64,000 nucleotides of DNA from Labia minor (taxonomy: Eukaryota > Arthropoda > Insecta > Dermaptera > Spongiphoridae). The notes under the pieces are model-generated. The model worked only from the letters and a program-made list of their open reading frames with translations, had not been told where the DNA came from and did not search any database. The position numbers and the translations under genes are program-made. Of this stretch, positions 51,470-62,405 are shown piece after piece (position 1 is the stretch's first letter; every line of letters starts with the position of its first letter). Where the stretch lies: NCBI GenBank assembly GCA_963082975.1, contig OY720344.1, positions 33,162,033 to 33,226,032 on the forward strand, read 5' to 3'.

Positions 51470-52150
51470 ACAATGTACCTATCTCTGTGGCTCTACGGAA
51501 CTCGAAAGTTCTTGGCCGCAGCAACCAAACCCCTCCAAGTATTCCTATTCTGAGCCACAACCCTCCAGTCCCTATCCTCTCCCACTCTCAAGTCCTTTCC
51601 CACATTATCCACCCACCGTGTCCTTGGTCTTCCAAGTGGACGTTTCCCATTCGGTCTCCCTACCAATATATTTTTCGCCATTCTATCTTCTCCCGTTCTA
51701 GCCACGTGTCCTGCCTACCGCACAGCCTTCTCGATTTTATAATTCTAACTATATCTGGAGGTCATGCAATTCCTCGTTAAGCAATCTTCGTTATTCCCCG
51801 GTGACCTCATCTTTCTTTGGACCATAAATGCTTCGCAGAATCCTATTCTCAAATACTCTAAATCTACTCTCGTCACCTAAGGTCATATACCATGCCCCAC
51901 ACTCATATAATACAACCGGTAAAATAATTGTTTTATATATTTTAATTTTTATCCCCTTTGATAATAATTTTGACGCGATAAGCCCCTTTATTGCATGATA
52001 ACAGGCGTTTCCCGATTGTAACCTCGCTTTAAACTCATCTCGAATATTATTATCTTATTATTATATTATTTCCAGTCCCACCTCTTTTCCTGCTTCAATT
52101 AATTTTTCTACGCTATCTATAATTGCAAATGCCGAATCTCCAATTAACAT
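51470..52150 (-). mobile_element. Non-LTR retrotransposon 3' end
   Basis: Minus strand. It covers the LINE C-terminal ORF from the equivalent of FKYLGS onward to its end, including [20 protein letters not shown], a decayed NEELHDL block, and GRPNGKRPLGRPRTRWVDNV followed by DWRVVAQNRNTWRGLVAAAK. It terminates in GTTCCGTAGAGCCACAGAGA. It is the same family as the plus-strand fragment at 15871-16350 and the micro-fragment at 23789. Stops and a deletion near SPDIVR make it non-functional. Confidence 0.86.
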
Positions 52151-52933
52151 CATGTATAAATTAATAAAATACAACTTAAAAAATATATAAATGAATATAA
52201 TAAATATATTATAAAAAGTATATTAGAACCACATTATACAATAGAAAAATATATCAAAGGGCAATTCATTCATTACAAGCTTATCAAATCAAAATAAAAA
52301 AAATTAGAATATAAATGGAAATTATTAAAAAATTTCTACTAACTTTTATGAAAGATTATATTTCTCTTAATATATATATATATACTTAATGTTTTATAAT
52401 TATTTTAAAATAAAATGAAAATATTATAAATAGAAAAATATTAACAAAATCTATTTACAATCAATTATTAAATAATTTAATATTTTTGTTATTCAATTTA
52501 TAAGATTACTTATATTATTACTGATTTATAAATAATCTACATATTTTTGAGTAAATTATTATTATTATTTACAACAGAGAAATAAGACTTTAAGGCCTTT
52601 AAAGTCCCATGATTTCCACTCGTTTTTTAAAACATGTCCTAACATATTAAAAAAAATCTATAAATGCACTATCATATTAAATTATATATTACATTACTTA
52701 TGGGATCTCAAAGAGGAATTTGTTGAAATATTTTACTAGAATTTGCTTCCCAAGAAGGGTTTCTAGTCCAAGTTCAATTGGCAAGTGGTTCGTTACACTT
52801 GTACTTAAATATTGGTGACATTTGCATGACCATAGCAATGAGGCTCACCGAAAAAGGCATCACCTTCCAATGCAAGAAACCCTAAGAAAGGGTAGCGATC
52901 GCAGAGAAAGTGTTGCTGGCGGGCAGCCCGTGC
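52151..52933. other. Upstream flank of the third Osiris gene
   Basis: It is A/T-rich to about 52690, then a GC-richer block (52700-52933) runs into the promoter and is a good candidate for proximal regulatory DNA. No gene is seen. Confidence 0.4.
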
Positions 52934-52940
52934 TATAAAA
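52934..52940 (+). promoter_or_regulatory. TATA box of the third Osiris gene
   Basis: TATAAAA lies 56 bp before the ATG at 52990 and is followed by CCGCCCGGGGG and a TCACACACT that could be the initiator. Confidence 0.7.
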
Positions 52941-52989
52941 CCGCCCGGGGGCAAGGAGTGGTCACACACTGTCTTTGATTACCATCGGG

Positions 52990-55900
52990 ATGACCTCGCG
53001 ACTGATTCTTATCGGACTCGCACTTGTCGCAGTGCAGGTGGCCTCACAAGTCACCACCACCGAGAACCTCGAGCACTGTCTCACCGCCGAAGATGAATCC
53101 GTTGGCGACTCTTGTGGCCGTTTTCTCGCCTCATACCGGTATTCAATGAATTTACCAGAAATAATGGGAGGCGCCAGACTTATCTATGATCCCTCACAGG
53201 GAGTGGACGCATTTGATGTTGAATATCCACAAGGCCAAGAGGAAGGTGAGAGAGCATTCCGGTTATTAAATTAATCATTAATAAAATCGATATTAATGCT
53301 AAATTCATAATTATGGAAAAATTGAATTGTAATATGGATTAAATTATAAAATTATTCAAAATATTCACTAAGAAGATTTATTTGATTATATTTTAATAAA
53401 ATAATCTATATATAAGTATATATTCAATAAAAAGTTTAATAAATAACTAATAATTAATAATAAACTGAGAAAGGATTATTAATTATTAATAAACTATTTT
53501 ATGTTTAAAGAAAATTTTCCCATAATTAGTCTCAGCACCGAATATTTAAACGCTTTTATAAAAATTTCATTTTTTTTATTTATTTAATATATAAAATATA
53601 TTACGTAGATCAAAATAATAGAATAATATAATCAAAGATAATTAATTATCTTAATTATTACAAAATAAATATCATATTTTTTCTATATTGGTATACACGA
53701 GTATTCAATTAATTTAAATGCAATATTGAATTAATCTAATCTTAATAATCTTTTAAAAAATATTATTAATGTGTCTGGGTTAAAACTGAAGTATCACATG
53801 AAATTGCATTTAACTAGTGATACTGTTGGTAAGGAAAATTATAACTTTATTAAGATGTAATGCTACCTAATATATAACTCGCATCTAATAAAAAATGATT
53901 AAAACCATCTGCCAATCAATAAACGTTTATAATTATTATTTTCGTATATTTTATCATCCAAATTAAAAATTAATTAAAAAATAAAAAAATAAAAATTATC
54001 TCTTATTATTTTTTACATATTTATGAAAATTAATAGTAATTAGAATATAAAAAAATATAAAAAAAAAAAAAATTATAAATTAATCATGGAATTTTCTTAA
54101 GTCATTTAAAAAATCTTTTCTTTTACATGAATATAATAATAGTGTATAAAAATAACAAATTTAATATAATATAAAAATATTAATAATACAATTTTCAATT
54201 CAATAAATAAAGCTTTAATATTACGATAAAATATTTTCATAAAAAAATATTGATAAAATCAAATAAATTTTAAAACATCTTTAAATAATGCTTTAATTTT
54301 CAATGATTTTTGAAAAATTAAATAGATAATTAAAAAAAAAATAACAAAAACTAAAAACTATTATATTATAATATAATTCGTTTATAGGATATAGGATATT
54401 TTGTTATAATTTTTAAAATTAAGTAAAAATTAAATTAATTAATTATTATTTGTAATTTATTAAAAAAAAATTCAGTGTTCATTTAAAATAAGAAGTAATT
54501 TTATTTTATAAATGTGTGTCTGTGCTATGTAATTATTTATATTTACTAGTGGAAATTTTGAATTTAGAGTTGAAGTAGCCTGGAAGTTAGATGACCCATT
54601 TAACAGATATGTTGAGTTTAAAATGAAAACATCTCATAGGAAATTTAAGTTTGGAAGCTTTGGAGTTCTTGTATTTTTTTTAATTTATTCATTTTTCTTT
54701 ATTCTAATAATACTAATCATAATTTTTAAAAATTATATCTTTGTTTTTAAATATTATTAATTAAAAAATATTTAAATTTTGTATTATAATTTTTGAAATA
54801 TTAATATTATAAAGATAATTAATTCAAGAATAAAGTAGTATATAAGAATTGAATTTATTAGAAGATATTTATAATCTTTTTTGAATATCAATAAATCGCA
54901 TTCCTAATAAAATTTCACTATTCACGTCCAACAAACGACAAATCAACAGTTAGTTTCAAACAAAAAGAGAATTAGGCGAATGCGTGAGTGGAATTGAACT
55001 CATTCATATATTAGTATTGTCTTTTCTAGTGTCTTTTCTATGAACTACTTGCACGCGGGTTAATGACATTATTTTGAAAATAATAAACTATTTATTTATA
55101 AAAAATTTGCATAAACGTTTCACTTTTTTTTTCTCTTTAGATTTCATTCATTCATTATTTTTATAAAAGACAAGCCCTTTTCTTATGGTTGATTATAAAA
55201 AATAAATACTTGATAAAATTATGAATAAATTAATTACATAAAAGGATTATTAAATTTTTTAATATGTATACAAATTAATCTGGCAATCTCTAAATGCTAT
55301 TTTCTTAAATTTTTTTTTTAATATTTTTATTTAAATTAAAAAATGGAATTATAGTATTTCTCAAAACAAGATTTTTAACTTGTCGATCTCCGTACTCTGA
55401 TTGTTTATCCAATAAACATTTTTTAAGTTTTTTTTTTAATGTTCCAATTTAAATAACGAAATTAATCAATTCCAAAAGAGTAAAAGATAAATTGAAACTT
55501 TTTAAATCAAATTTTACTTAAAATTTTGTTCTGTTTTTTATTATTTCTAATTTTTTGATTCTCGTTATTTTACAGGTCGAGGAGTTCTTAAGAAAAAGCT
55601 GTTGTTGCCTATTTTATTGCTATTGAAATTGAAAATGAAAGCCCTCCAACCCTTGCTCTTAGCTATTGTAGGGTTTAAGGCTCTTAAGGCGCTCATTTTA
55701 AGTAAAATAGCTATTGGCGTTGTTCTCGTATTTGTTATTATGCAACTTTGCAAGAAGATGGGAATGCCTATGCCGATGGGAATGGAACCTGCACCAATGG
55801 TCCCTGCACCACCTCCGGTATACATCAAATCTTAATCCGTTTTATCCATTACATAGATTATCAAACTATTTGTTAAATCCATCTTTTTTACGTATGAAGT

Positions 55901-56425
55901 TTCATTTTTCATCCTATTCATTCTCTCACCATCTTAACAAAAATAGAAAAATTTATTAATAATTCTATAGTTAAATTATCTGATTCTCAAATTTAATTCG
56001 ATACAAAATATCAAAATATAAAAATTTTAGGATTTTTTTTTATTTAAAAAAAAAGAAGTGAGAAAATTATAGAAAAGTGGAAATGAAAAAATAAAATGTG
56101 TGTAATTTGTTCTTTATGATTATTTTTAATTTTATTATGGGGATGTTATTAAATAATTTTTGGGATTGTTTAGATGACCGGCTACGGTGCTCCAGCTCCG
56201 CCCCCGGCGCCCACCAACAGCTACGGTGAACCACCCTCGTCTTGGGATAGTGGCTCCTCTAGCGGCACTAATGGATACCAACGTGTTTGGCAGGATGCCC
56301 ACCAGATGGCTTACAATGCTTATAACTCGGCACAAAATTCTGGCGCAAATTCTGGTGCAAGCTCCAGTTCCAGCAGCGGCTCAAGTTCTCTTACTAGCAA
56401 ACCGCTAGTTGCTAGTCAATATTAA
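52990..56425 (+). CDS. Osiris family protein (DUF1676), three exons
   Basis: Exons 52990-53245, 55576-55817 and 56174-56425 join in phase, giving about 249 aa. A signal peptide ([20 protein letters not shown]) is followed by the Cys pair ([24 protein letters not shown]). Exon 2 carries the basic-hydrophobic DUF1676 block [20 protein letters not shown], then [20 protein letters not shown] and [11 protein letters not shown], and a Met/Pro-rich stretch. Exon 3 adds Pro/Gly/Ser-rich sequence and the Osiris motif [12 protein letters not shown], ending in a Ser-rich tail. If intron 2 is retained, the frame stops at VYIKS (55835), a possible short isoform. Role is as for the other Osiris genes: secretory, probably cuticle or epithelium related. 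Confidence 0.91.
54548..54760 (+). other. Unexplained open frame inside an Osiris intron
   Basis: In intron 1 of the third Osiris gene, a 71-codon open frame without an early Met reads [20 protein letters not shown], then [20 protein letters not shown], then a hydrophobic stretch. It is GC-richer than the surrounding intron and uses varied residues, unlike the Asn/Ile/Lys-rich chance frames here. It could be an exon remnant or a transposon fragment. I do not recognise it. Confidence 0.3.
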
Positions 56426-57181
56426 TAGAAATGAAATAACCATCCCTATTTATTTATTGTATCCCTATTTATTTAATATAAAATGACATTTCCTTCTTAA
56501 ATTTTTTTTCAATCCCACGCTAGCTTCTAAAAAGGGTCATCGACCCAAAATTCAACCCCACGAAATCGCGGAGAGAATTTTTTTTTAATTGATTCAGTTT
56601 CCCAAGGGGCAGATGAAGCAAAAAATAGAATACCTCCAGGCGAATGCTAGAACGTTATAGAGGGGTTGCTTCGAGGTTTTTTTAGTTATTTTTTGTCTTC
56701 GCGAGGGCAACGATCGACATTCTGCAGTCCTGGAGGCAAAAGGGAAGAGAGAGAGAAGAGCAGCAACACAAAGCAGTGGTCCCCAGCATCCAAAACGCTT
56801 CCGGGATAAATCAACGATTACCTTTCTTAAATTAATATTCATTTCATTTCTCTCTATAAAAACGATCAATGTAGGCGGATTTTTCTATAGGAAAGCGGTT
56901 CTTTGAATTAATACTTCTTATAATTAGGATGAAAATCCAAGATTGGTTAAAAAATTACTCTTTATTTTAAAATAAATAAGAATTGAGAACATCAGGATCA
57001 CTAGAAGATCTTTTATAATAAATAGCAAATAAATATATATATAATATATAAGTTATATATTAATAGGATTATTTAGACAAACAAAATTTAAAAAAATTAT
57101 TACTTGAGATAAGTTTTATAATAATTAATAATTGCTAATAGAGTATTGATACTCTTTTTAATTAATGTTTGGATATATATA

Positions 57182-57222
<41 letters not shown>

Positions 57223-58194
57223 ACATTTGTAGGATTTTCAAATTTAAATTATTATTTGGAGCATTTATTTATTAACAATGTACATTTGTGCAATCAATTG
57301 CACCTATCATAATTCTATCTGAGATTAATCAGAGATAATTAATGAACAAATATTAGTTTATTCAAAGTAGAATTTATATAAAAGTGAAACATTGCCTTTA
57401 ATCTAATTTAAATTGTGTTATTTAAATCGTACAATTAATATAATAAAATAAAAAATATAATAAAAATAATAATAGGAACCTATTGGATTGAAATTACTAA
57501 GTTTGGGCATATTTAAATAAAAATTAAAACCTTTTTCTCTAATTAAATTATCTTTTGATAACAAATTGGTGATCTTTTAAAATAAACCTGTAAAAAGAGG
57601 TTTATGACTTTACTCTAAAAAATAATATACCTGAATGATAAAAAAATATACATATATAATAAAATAAAAACTATTTAAATGGTCGCATTCTTTTATATAT
57701 ATATAAATATATATATATATATTTGTGTATTAAAAATTAAAATATATATTTTTCAATAAAGAAAATTAATTTTTTTAAATATATATAAGAGATTTAGAGA
57801 GATAAAAGAACTGATGATATAATAGGGCAAAAGTGTTCAATCGATGATGCAACAAGTGATCCTCCGAAGGGCAGGTGCCCTTAACTCCCTGGGGAACCAG
57901 GAAGGGCTGCACAATGGACCAGAAGATATACATATATTTGGAGTGAGATAGGTAGCAGACAAAAAAATCCACAAACGAAAAGAAGAGACTAAGGGTGAAT
58001 CTTTGGAAAAAAAAAACTGTCAGAAGTGAATCCCTAGCCTAGGGGATGAGATGAAAGGGTAAAAATGATAGACGAAACCCCGTAACGGGTGATTAATTTT
58101 GCTCTATCGTGTGATAGTGCCTTTTTTAGGGGGTGTAAGTGGTCTTGGGTGTTTGACCTCGCGTAGGAACTCGTTTTTTATATTATTATTTTTT

Positions 58195-58225
<31 letters not shown>

Positions 58226-58577
58226 CTCAGCTACCTGCACTCTGAGATCCAACCGCGAGAAAAAAATCCCAACGATTGGGGTGTAAAAATAACTTGAGAA
58301 GCAATCTTTAATCGATTTCCTTATAAAAAAATATCTACAGGGGGTTAATCATTATTAAAAAAAAAATAGGGATAAAAAAACAAATTGAATGGATATATTT
58401 CGAGATTTAATAATATAATATAAATAATTATCTCTCACTCTCACACCCTCTCTCTTTATATATAAATATGTTAAGAATTGATATGATACATTCGATATAT
58501 ATAAAGCAAACTGGTTTTATTGTTTTTTTTTATTTAGCTTCATGTATAAAATGTACATAAATTTCTTTATTATTATA
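56426..58577. other. Non-coding DNA with GC-richer islands
   Basis: Two islands stand out from the AT-rich background: 56510-56880 and 57800-58170, neither with splice-consistent coding frames. The first has TTCGCGAGGGCAACGATCG; the second has GGGCAGGTGCCCTTAACTCC. A T-run of 25 or so lies at about 58199-58224, with other poly-T nearby. The islands may be regulatory or old repeat pieces. Confidence 0.4.
57172..57221. repeat. (AT)n microsatellite
   Basis: An almost pure AT dinucleotide tract of about 50 bp with one interruption (ACGAT). It is self-complementary and may form cruciform or slipped structures. Confidence 0.9.
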
Positions 58578-58945
58578 CGAGAGCAGGTCAATAAGTCTAT
58601 GACTTTGTGAATTTCCTGTCTCTTAAATGAAATGACAACACTGCAGCAGACAATTATCAGCTGACTCCTGTCGAAATTTGAACCGGCTGAGTCTTTTAGT
58701 TTTTGTTTGGCCTCCATTAATAGCAGACTACCTCGTTAATTGAGAGGAAAATGGAAACAAATGAATTTCGTGTGCTCATTAAGCATAATTTTTTGCGAAA
58801 AAAACATCACTGAAACCGAGTTTTTGGGCCGTTTCGTAACCGTGGATGATACCTGGATCCACCACAACACACCAGAGACCAAACAGCAGTCATAACAGTG
58901 GGTTTTCAGGGTGAAAAGAGTCACAGACTTGTTGACTTACCCTCG
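58578..58945 (+). mobile_element. Internally deleted mariner element
   Basis: The termini CGAGAGCAGGTCAATAAGTC and (reverse complement of the right end) CGAGGGTAAGTCAACAAGTC are inverted and flanked by TA, the mariner target. The interior keeps transposase scraps: METNEFRVLIKH, then RFVTVDDTWIHHNTPETKQQ, the block around the first catalytic Asp. The N- and C-terminal parts are gone. It is non-autonomous. Confidence 0.87.
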
Positions 58946-59709
58946 TAATTATTTTCTGTAAATAGATACATTATCACGTTATAAATAATAAAAATACATA
59001 AGAAAATATGAATATAAATACAATTAACGAAAATGTTATTATTTCCCATGAAAATTTATAAACCAAAATAAAATATATTAAATGTAATCTGACGATAATG
59101 AATAAAAAATTTAAATTAAAATATTTGAAAATATTTTTAAGTATTGATTCCTCTTCCTTGATTTTGATTAACTGTGATTAATTTAAATAATTTTTTCAAA
59201 TAAAATGATTAATATTTAATGAATTTATTTATTAAATTAGTTTTTAATTATTTAAAAAAAAAATTCCCAATACCAAATTCCCCCTGAAAGGTAGACATCA
59301 ATATTACAAGTTTGAATAAACTACTATATTTTTCCATTAATAAAATCATAACTTGTTTATTTTTAAATGAATAATTTGAAAAATTGATACTTGAAAATTA
59401 AAAATAACCATCTTCTGTATGAGGATATTTAATTCAAGATGTATTATGCATACGTTAGGATATTAGATATACATATATCACATTATTAATTAATCTCATT
59501 CACACTTTTGGAATTAAATTATTTTACTGTTTATTTATTTATTTATTTTTAATTTAATATTTATTATATTTCTGTGTATAGATAAATTTATAATTATTTA
59601 TTATTTTATTATATTTATCTTACAATTAGTTTGGTTACTAATTAATTACTTATTAATGTGAGCAAAGAGTGATTTGTGTAGGTTTTATAATTCTACCATT
59701 CTATTCTAA
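58946..59709. other. Intergenic A/T-rich DNA, no gene seen
   Basis: This is low-complexity A/T sequence between the mariner and hAT insertions. Nothing is recognised. Confidence 0.45.
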
Positions 59710-60329
59710 CAGTGGCGTATCTAAGGGGGGGGGGTGCGGTCCGCACCGGGGGGCACTTATCTTGGGGCGGCATTTTTTATATTTATTTATAGTTGTAAAA
59801 AGCAACTTATTCATTTCATATTTATTTTTTTTCTTTCTTGAATAATAAATGATTATTATGATTATTATAAGCTTCCTATTTGATTTGTATAAATAATGAT
59901 CAACTATATGATTTCGAATATTATTCCTCGGTGTATATAAATGCATTTTAGTGTAAATAATTTTATTTTATTGTATTCATTAAAATTCGTTGAATTCGTA
60001 AACGCATCTTTAAGATTTTGTTCGGCAAAATTATCTTCGTTCTACAATGAGTCAATTAAGACTACAAAATCTTGCAATATTGTCAATAGAACAAGAAATT
60101 ACAAATAATATAAACTTTGAGAGCATTATACACGATTTTTCTAGTATGAAAGCTAGAAGAGTAAATATTATATAAATATGTTTACGAGTGCATACAAATA
60201 TGTGTAAAAAATTTACTCTGTGTATTAATTAATATTGATTAAATAACTTAATAATTTATTAATTTATAAAAACCACTATTTGATTGACTTATAATAGAAA
60301 GGGCGGCAAAGGTTCTAGGTTCGCCACTG
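59710..60329 (+). mobile_element. hAT remnant keeping the transposase C-terminus
   Basis: The ends CAGTGGCG and CGCCACTG are inverted (extended CAGTGGCGTATCTAAG against CAGTGGCGAACCTAG). The flanking TATTCTAA at 59702-59709 and 60330-60337 is an exact 8-bp target duplication. A 45-codon frame near 60035-60172 reads YLRSTMSQLRLQNLAILSIE, then FESIIHDFSSMKARR and a stop, which is the conserved hAT dimerisation C-terminus. The 5' end next to the terminus is G-rich (a run of 9 G). The rest of the transposase is deleted. The group resembles ZMYM/ZNF862-like hATs. Confidence 0.9.
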
Positions 60330-60456
60330 TATTCTAATAAATATCTGATATGTTCTATCAATTTTATAAATATTGTAAGAAAGAGAGTAATACTCGTAAA
60401 TAAAGGGTATATATTTGTGCCAGTGAAAAGGTTAGAAAGAAAGGTACTGATTCACT

Positions 60457-60488
<32 letters not shown>

Positions 60489-61961
60489 ACATAAGACTAT
60501 ATTGTATATCAGTATTTTTTGTGTTTTACTAGAAATTCTTTTGATAATTTAATTTATTGCCTATCAAAAGAAAGGTTTTTATATTATTTTTTTTATAAGT
60601 ACTTACCTTCAAAGAGGAAATTGAAGAAACTTAAGGTTATGGCAATAAGAAATTTGACAAAAAAGAAAATGAATAAAAATCATGAAAAAATAAAATATCA
60701 TTATGTATATGAATATTTCAAGTAACATGATTTTTCAAATTATTTTAAAAAAATTAATCTTTCTTTCTAAATTTTAAGAAACTTCTAATATAACTCTATT
60801 TTCTTTAAAGAAATATGAAATGAATTATTGTTATACTTAAATATTTGAATATACACTAGGATTAATAAAATAATTATTTTATGAATTTTATAAAGAAAAT
60901 TAATTAATTAAATTAGGTAGAAGAAAATATGCATAGTCAAAATTCAATATTAGACTAAAACAAGAAAATTTAAGTGTGAAACATTATTTAAGAAATTTGT
61001 TTAATTTCAATTTTTTTTTTTTTTTTTTGTTAATTTACTAAAATGAAGTATATTATTCTTAAAGGAATTTAAAAAAATTGTTTGATGTTACCGTAAAGGT
61101 CTAAATCATTTATTTTTTCTAATAAATGAAATGAAAAATAAGTGAAGGGTTTTTATTGAATAGCGGAAATTCAACTTCAAAGCGATAGTGGTAAAAGTGA
61201 GCCTTCCGCCCGACCCTGGGATCCTTTTCGGAGAGAGTAATAACCAGGAAAGGGCTTGTTGTCTCACGTTGGTTCATTCCTTCTATGAGTATCTATGTTG
61301 TACAACACTTTCAACTATACATCCACCCATGACCAGCAGTGAAGCCGCATTTTCGGGTGAGGTTCATCGACCCCACCAGTTGATTCTTCTTCAGCTTCGA
61401 CCTCTATATAAATAAAATATAATCTAGTAAGAGTTATCTTCCTAGGTCGCCTAAGACACCAAATTCTTTAAAGAATGTATTCTTAAGCTAATATTCTCTT
61501 AGAGTCATTAAACGTTTCATGTTTTTATTTTTATTGAAAGTGAATGAATCTTGAAATCATTTTTTAAAAACTTAGAAAAGTATAAACAAATAATGTATAC
61601 AATTTGGATTTTCTTCAAAAGAGAACATTATTTTAGTTTATTTTATTATTGATTTTTAACATTGTTTTGAAATATGTATACACATGATATTTTAGTCGTT
61701 ATTTTTTAAAATTTTATTATTTTTTCGAATATTACATCTATAATTATGGTGTACAATTAATATTATACTTCAATAATATCACAAGTCTAAGAGCGTTGAG
61801 GGGGAGGTAAGTTTGAATTCCTAAACCGGTTTCACATTTATAAAACTTCTAACCCTCCTTATTTTTCCTCCACAATTCAATTAACTTATATTCTAACAAT
61901 AAATTTAAATTATTTATATTAATTTAATTTAAAATTTTTTTTTAATCTATATGTATATATA
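60330..61961. other. Intergenic DNA with one GC-richer island
   Basis: Mostly A/T, with an AT microsatellite at 60461-60485. A GC-richer island at 61150-61415 ends in CTCTATATAAATA, a possible TATA element, but no coding exon follows. It is possibly regulatory. No gene is supported. Confidence 0.4.
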
Positions 61962-62405
61962 CGAGGGTGGGATGAAAAGTTTCCGTCCTGACCAAGAAAA
62001 ACGTTTTTTAATTTTTTGTTTGTTTTATTTTTCAAAATTCAAGATAACTGAGACCTGTACGAAGTCAGCTGAACGTGTGCGAAATAATTTGCACAACCAT
62101 TTGAATATGGAAAGCAAAGTGGGTGCCGCGTTTGCTAACGTTAGACCAAAAAATGCTTCAAAAAACCATTTCTAACGACAATTTGGCGCTATAGGCGTAA
62201 TCCAAACGAATTTTTGCGTCGATTCATAACTGTTGATGAGACTTAATTAATTATTAAATAATTTATTAATTAATTAAATTAATTAGAACACCGTTATGAG
62301 AAATGTATCAGTGTTGATGGAGATTATGTTGAAAAATATAGCAAAAAAAAAAATTAAAAACATCGAATTTCTTGATCAGGTCGGAAACTTTTCAGACCAC
62401 CCTCG
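61962..62405 (+). mobile_element. Internally deleted mariner element, second family
   Basis: The ends CGAGGGTGGGATGAAAAGTT and (reverse complement of the right end) CGAGGGTGGTCTGAAAAGTT are inverted, each continuing TCCG, and are flanked by TA. The interior keeps YRRNPNEFLRRFITVDET near 62190-62242. An A/T-rich insertion follows, and then a C-terminal scrap, CISVDGDYVEKY, near 62310. The termini differ from those of the element at 58578, so this is a distinct mariner family. Confidence 0.87.

Noticed and set aside
55818-55835. Frame end VYIKS as the normal C-terminus of the third Osiris gene
   Set aside because: A GT donor at 55818 and the in-phase exon with the Osiris DAHQMAY motif at 56174 support splicing; retained only as a possible isoform.
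60519-60725. 68-codon open frame as a gene
   Set aside because: Composition is Lys/Phe/Tyr/Leu-rich as expected of chance frames in AT-rich DNA; no splice or promoter context.
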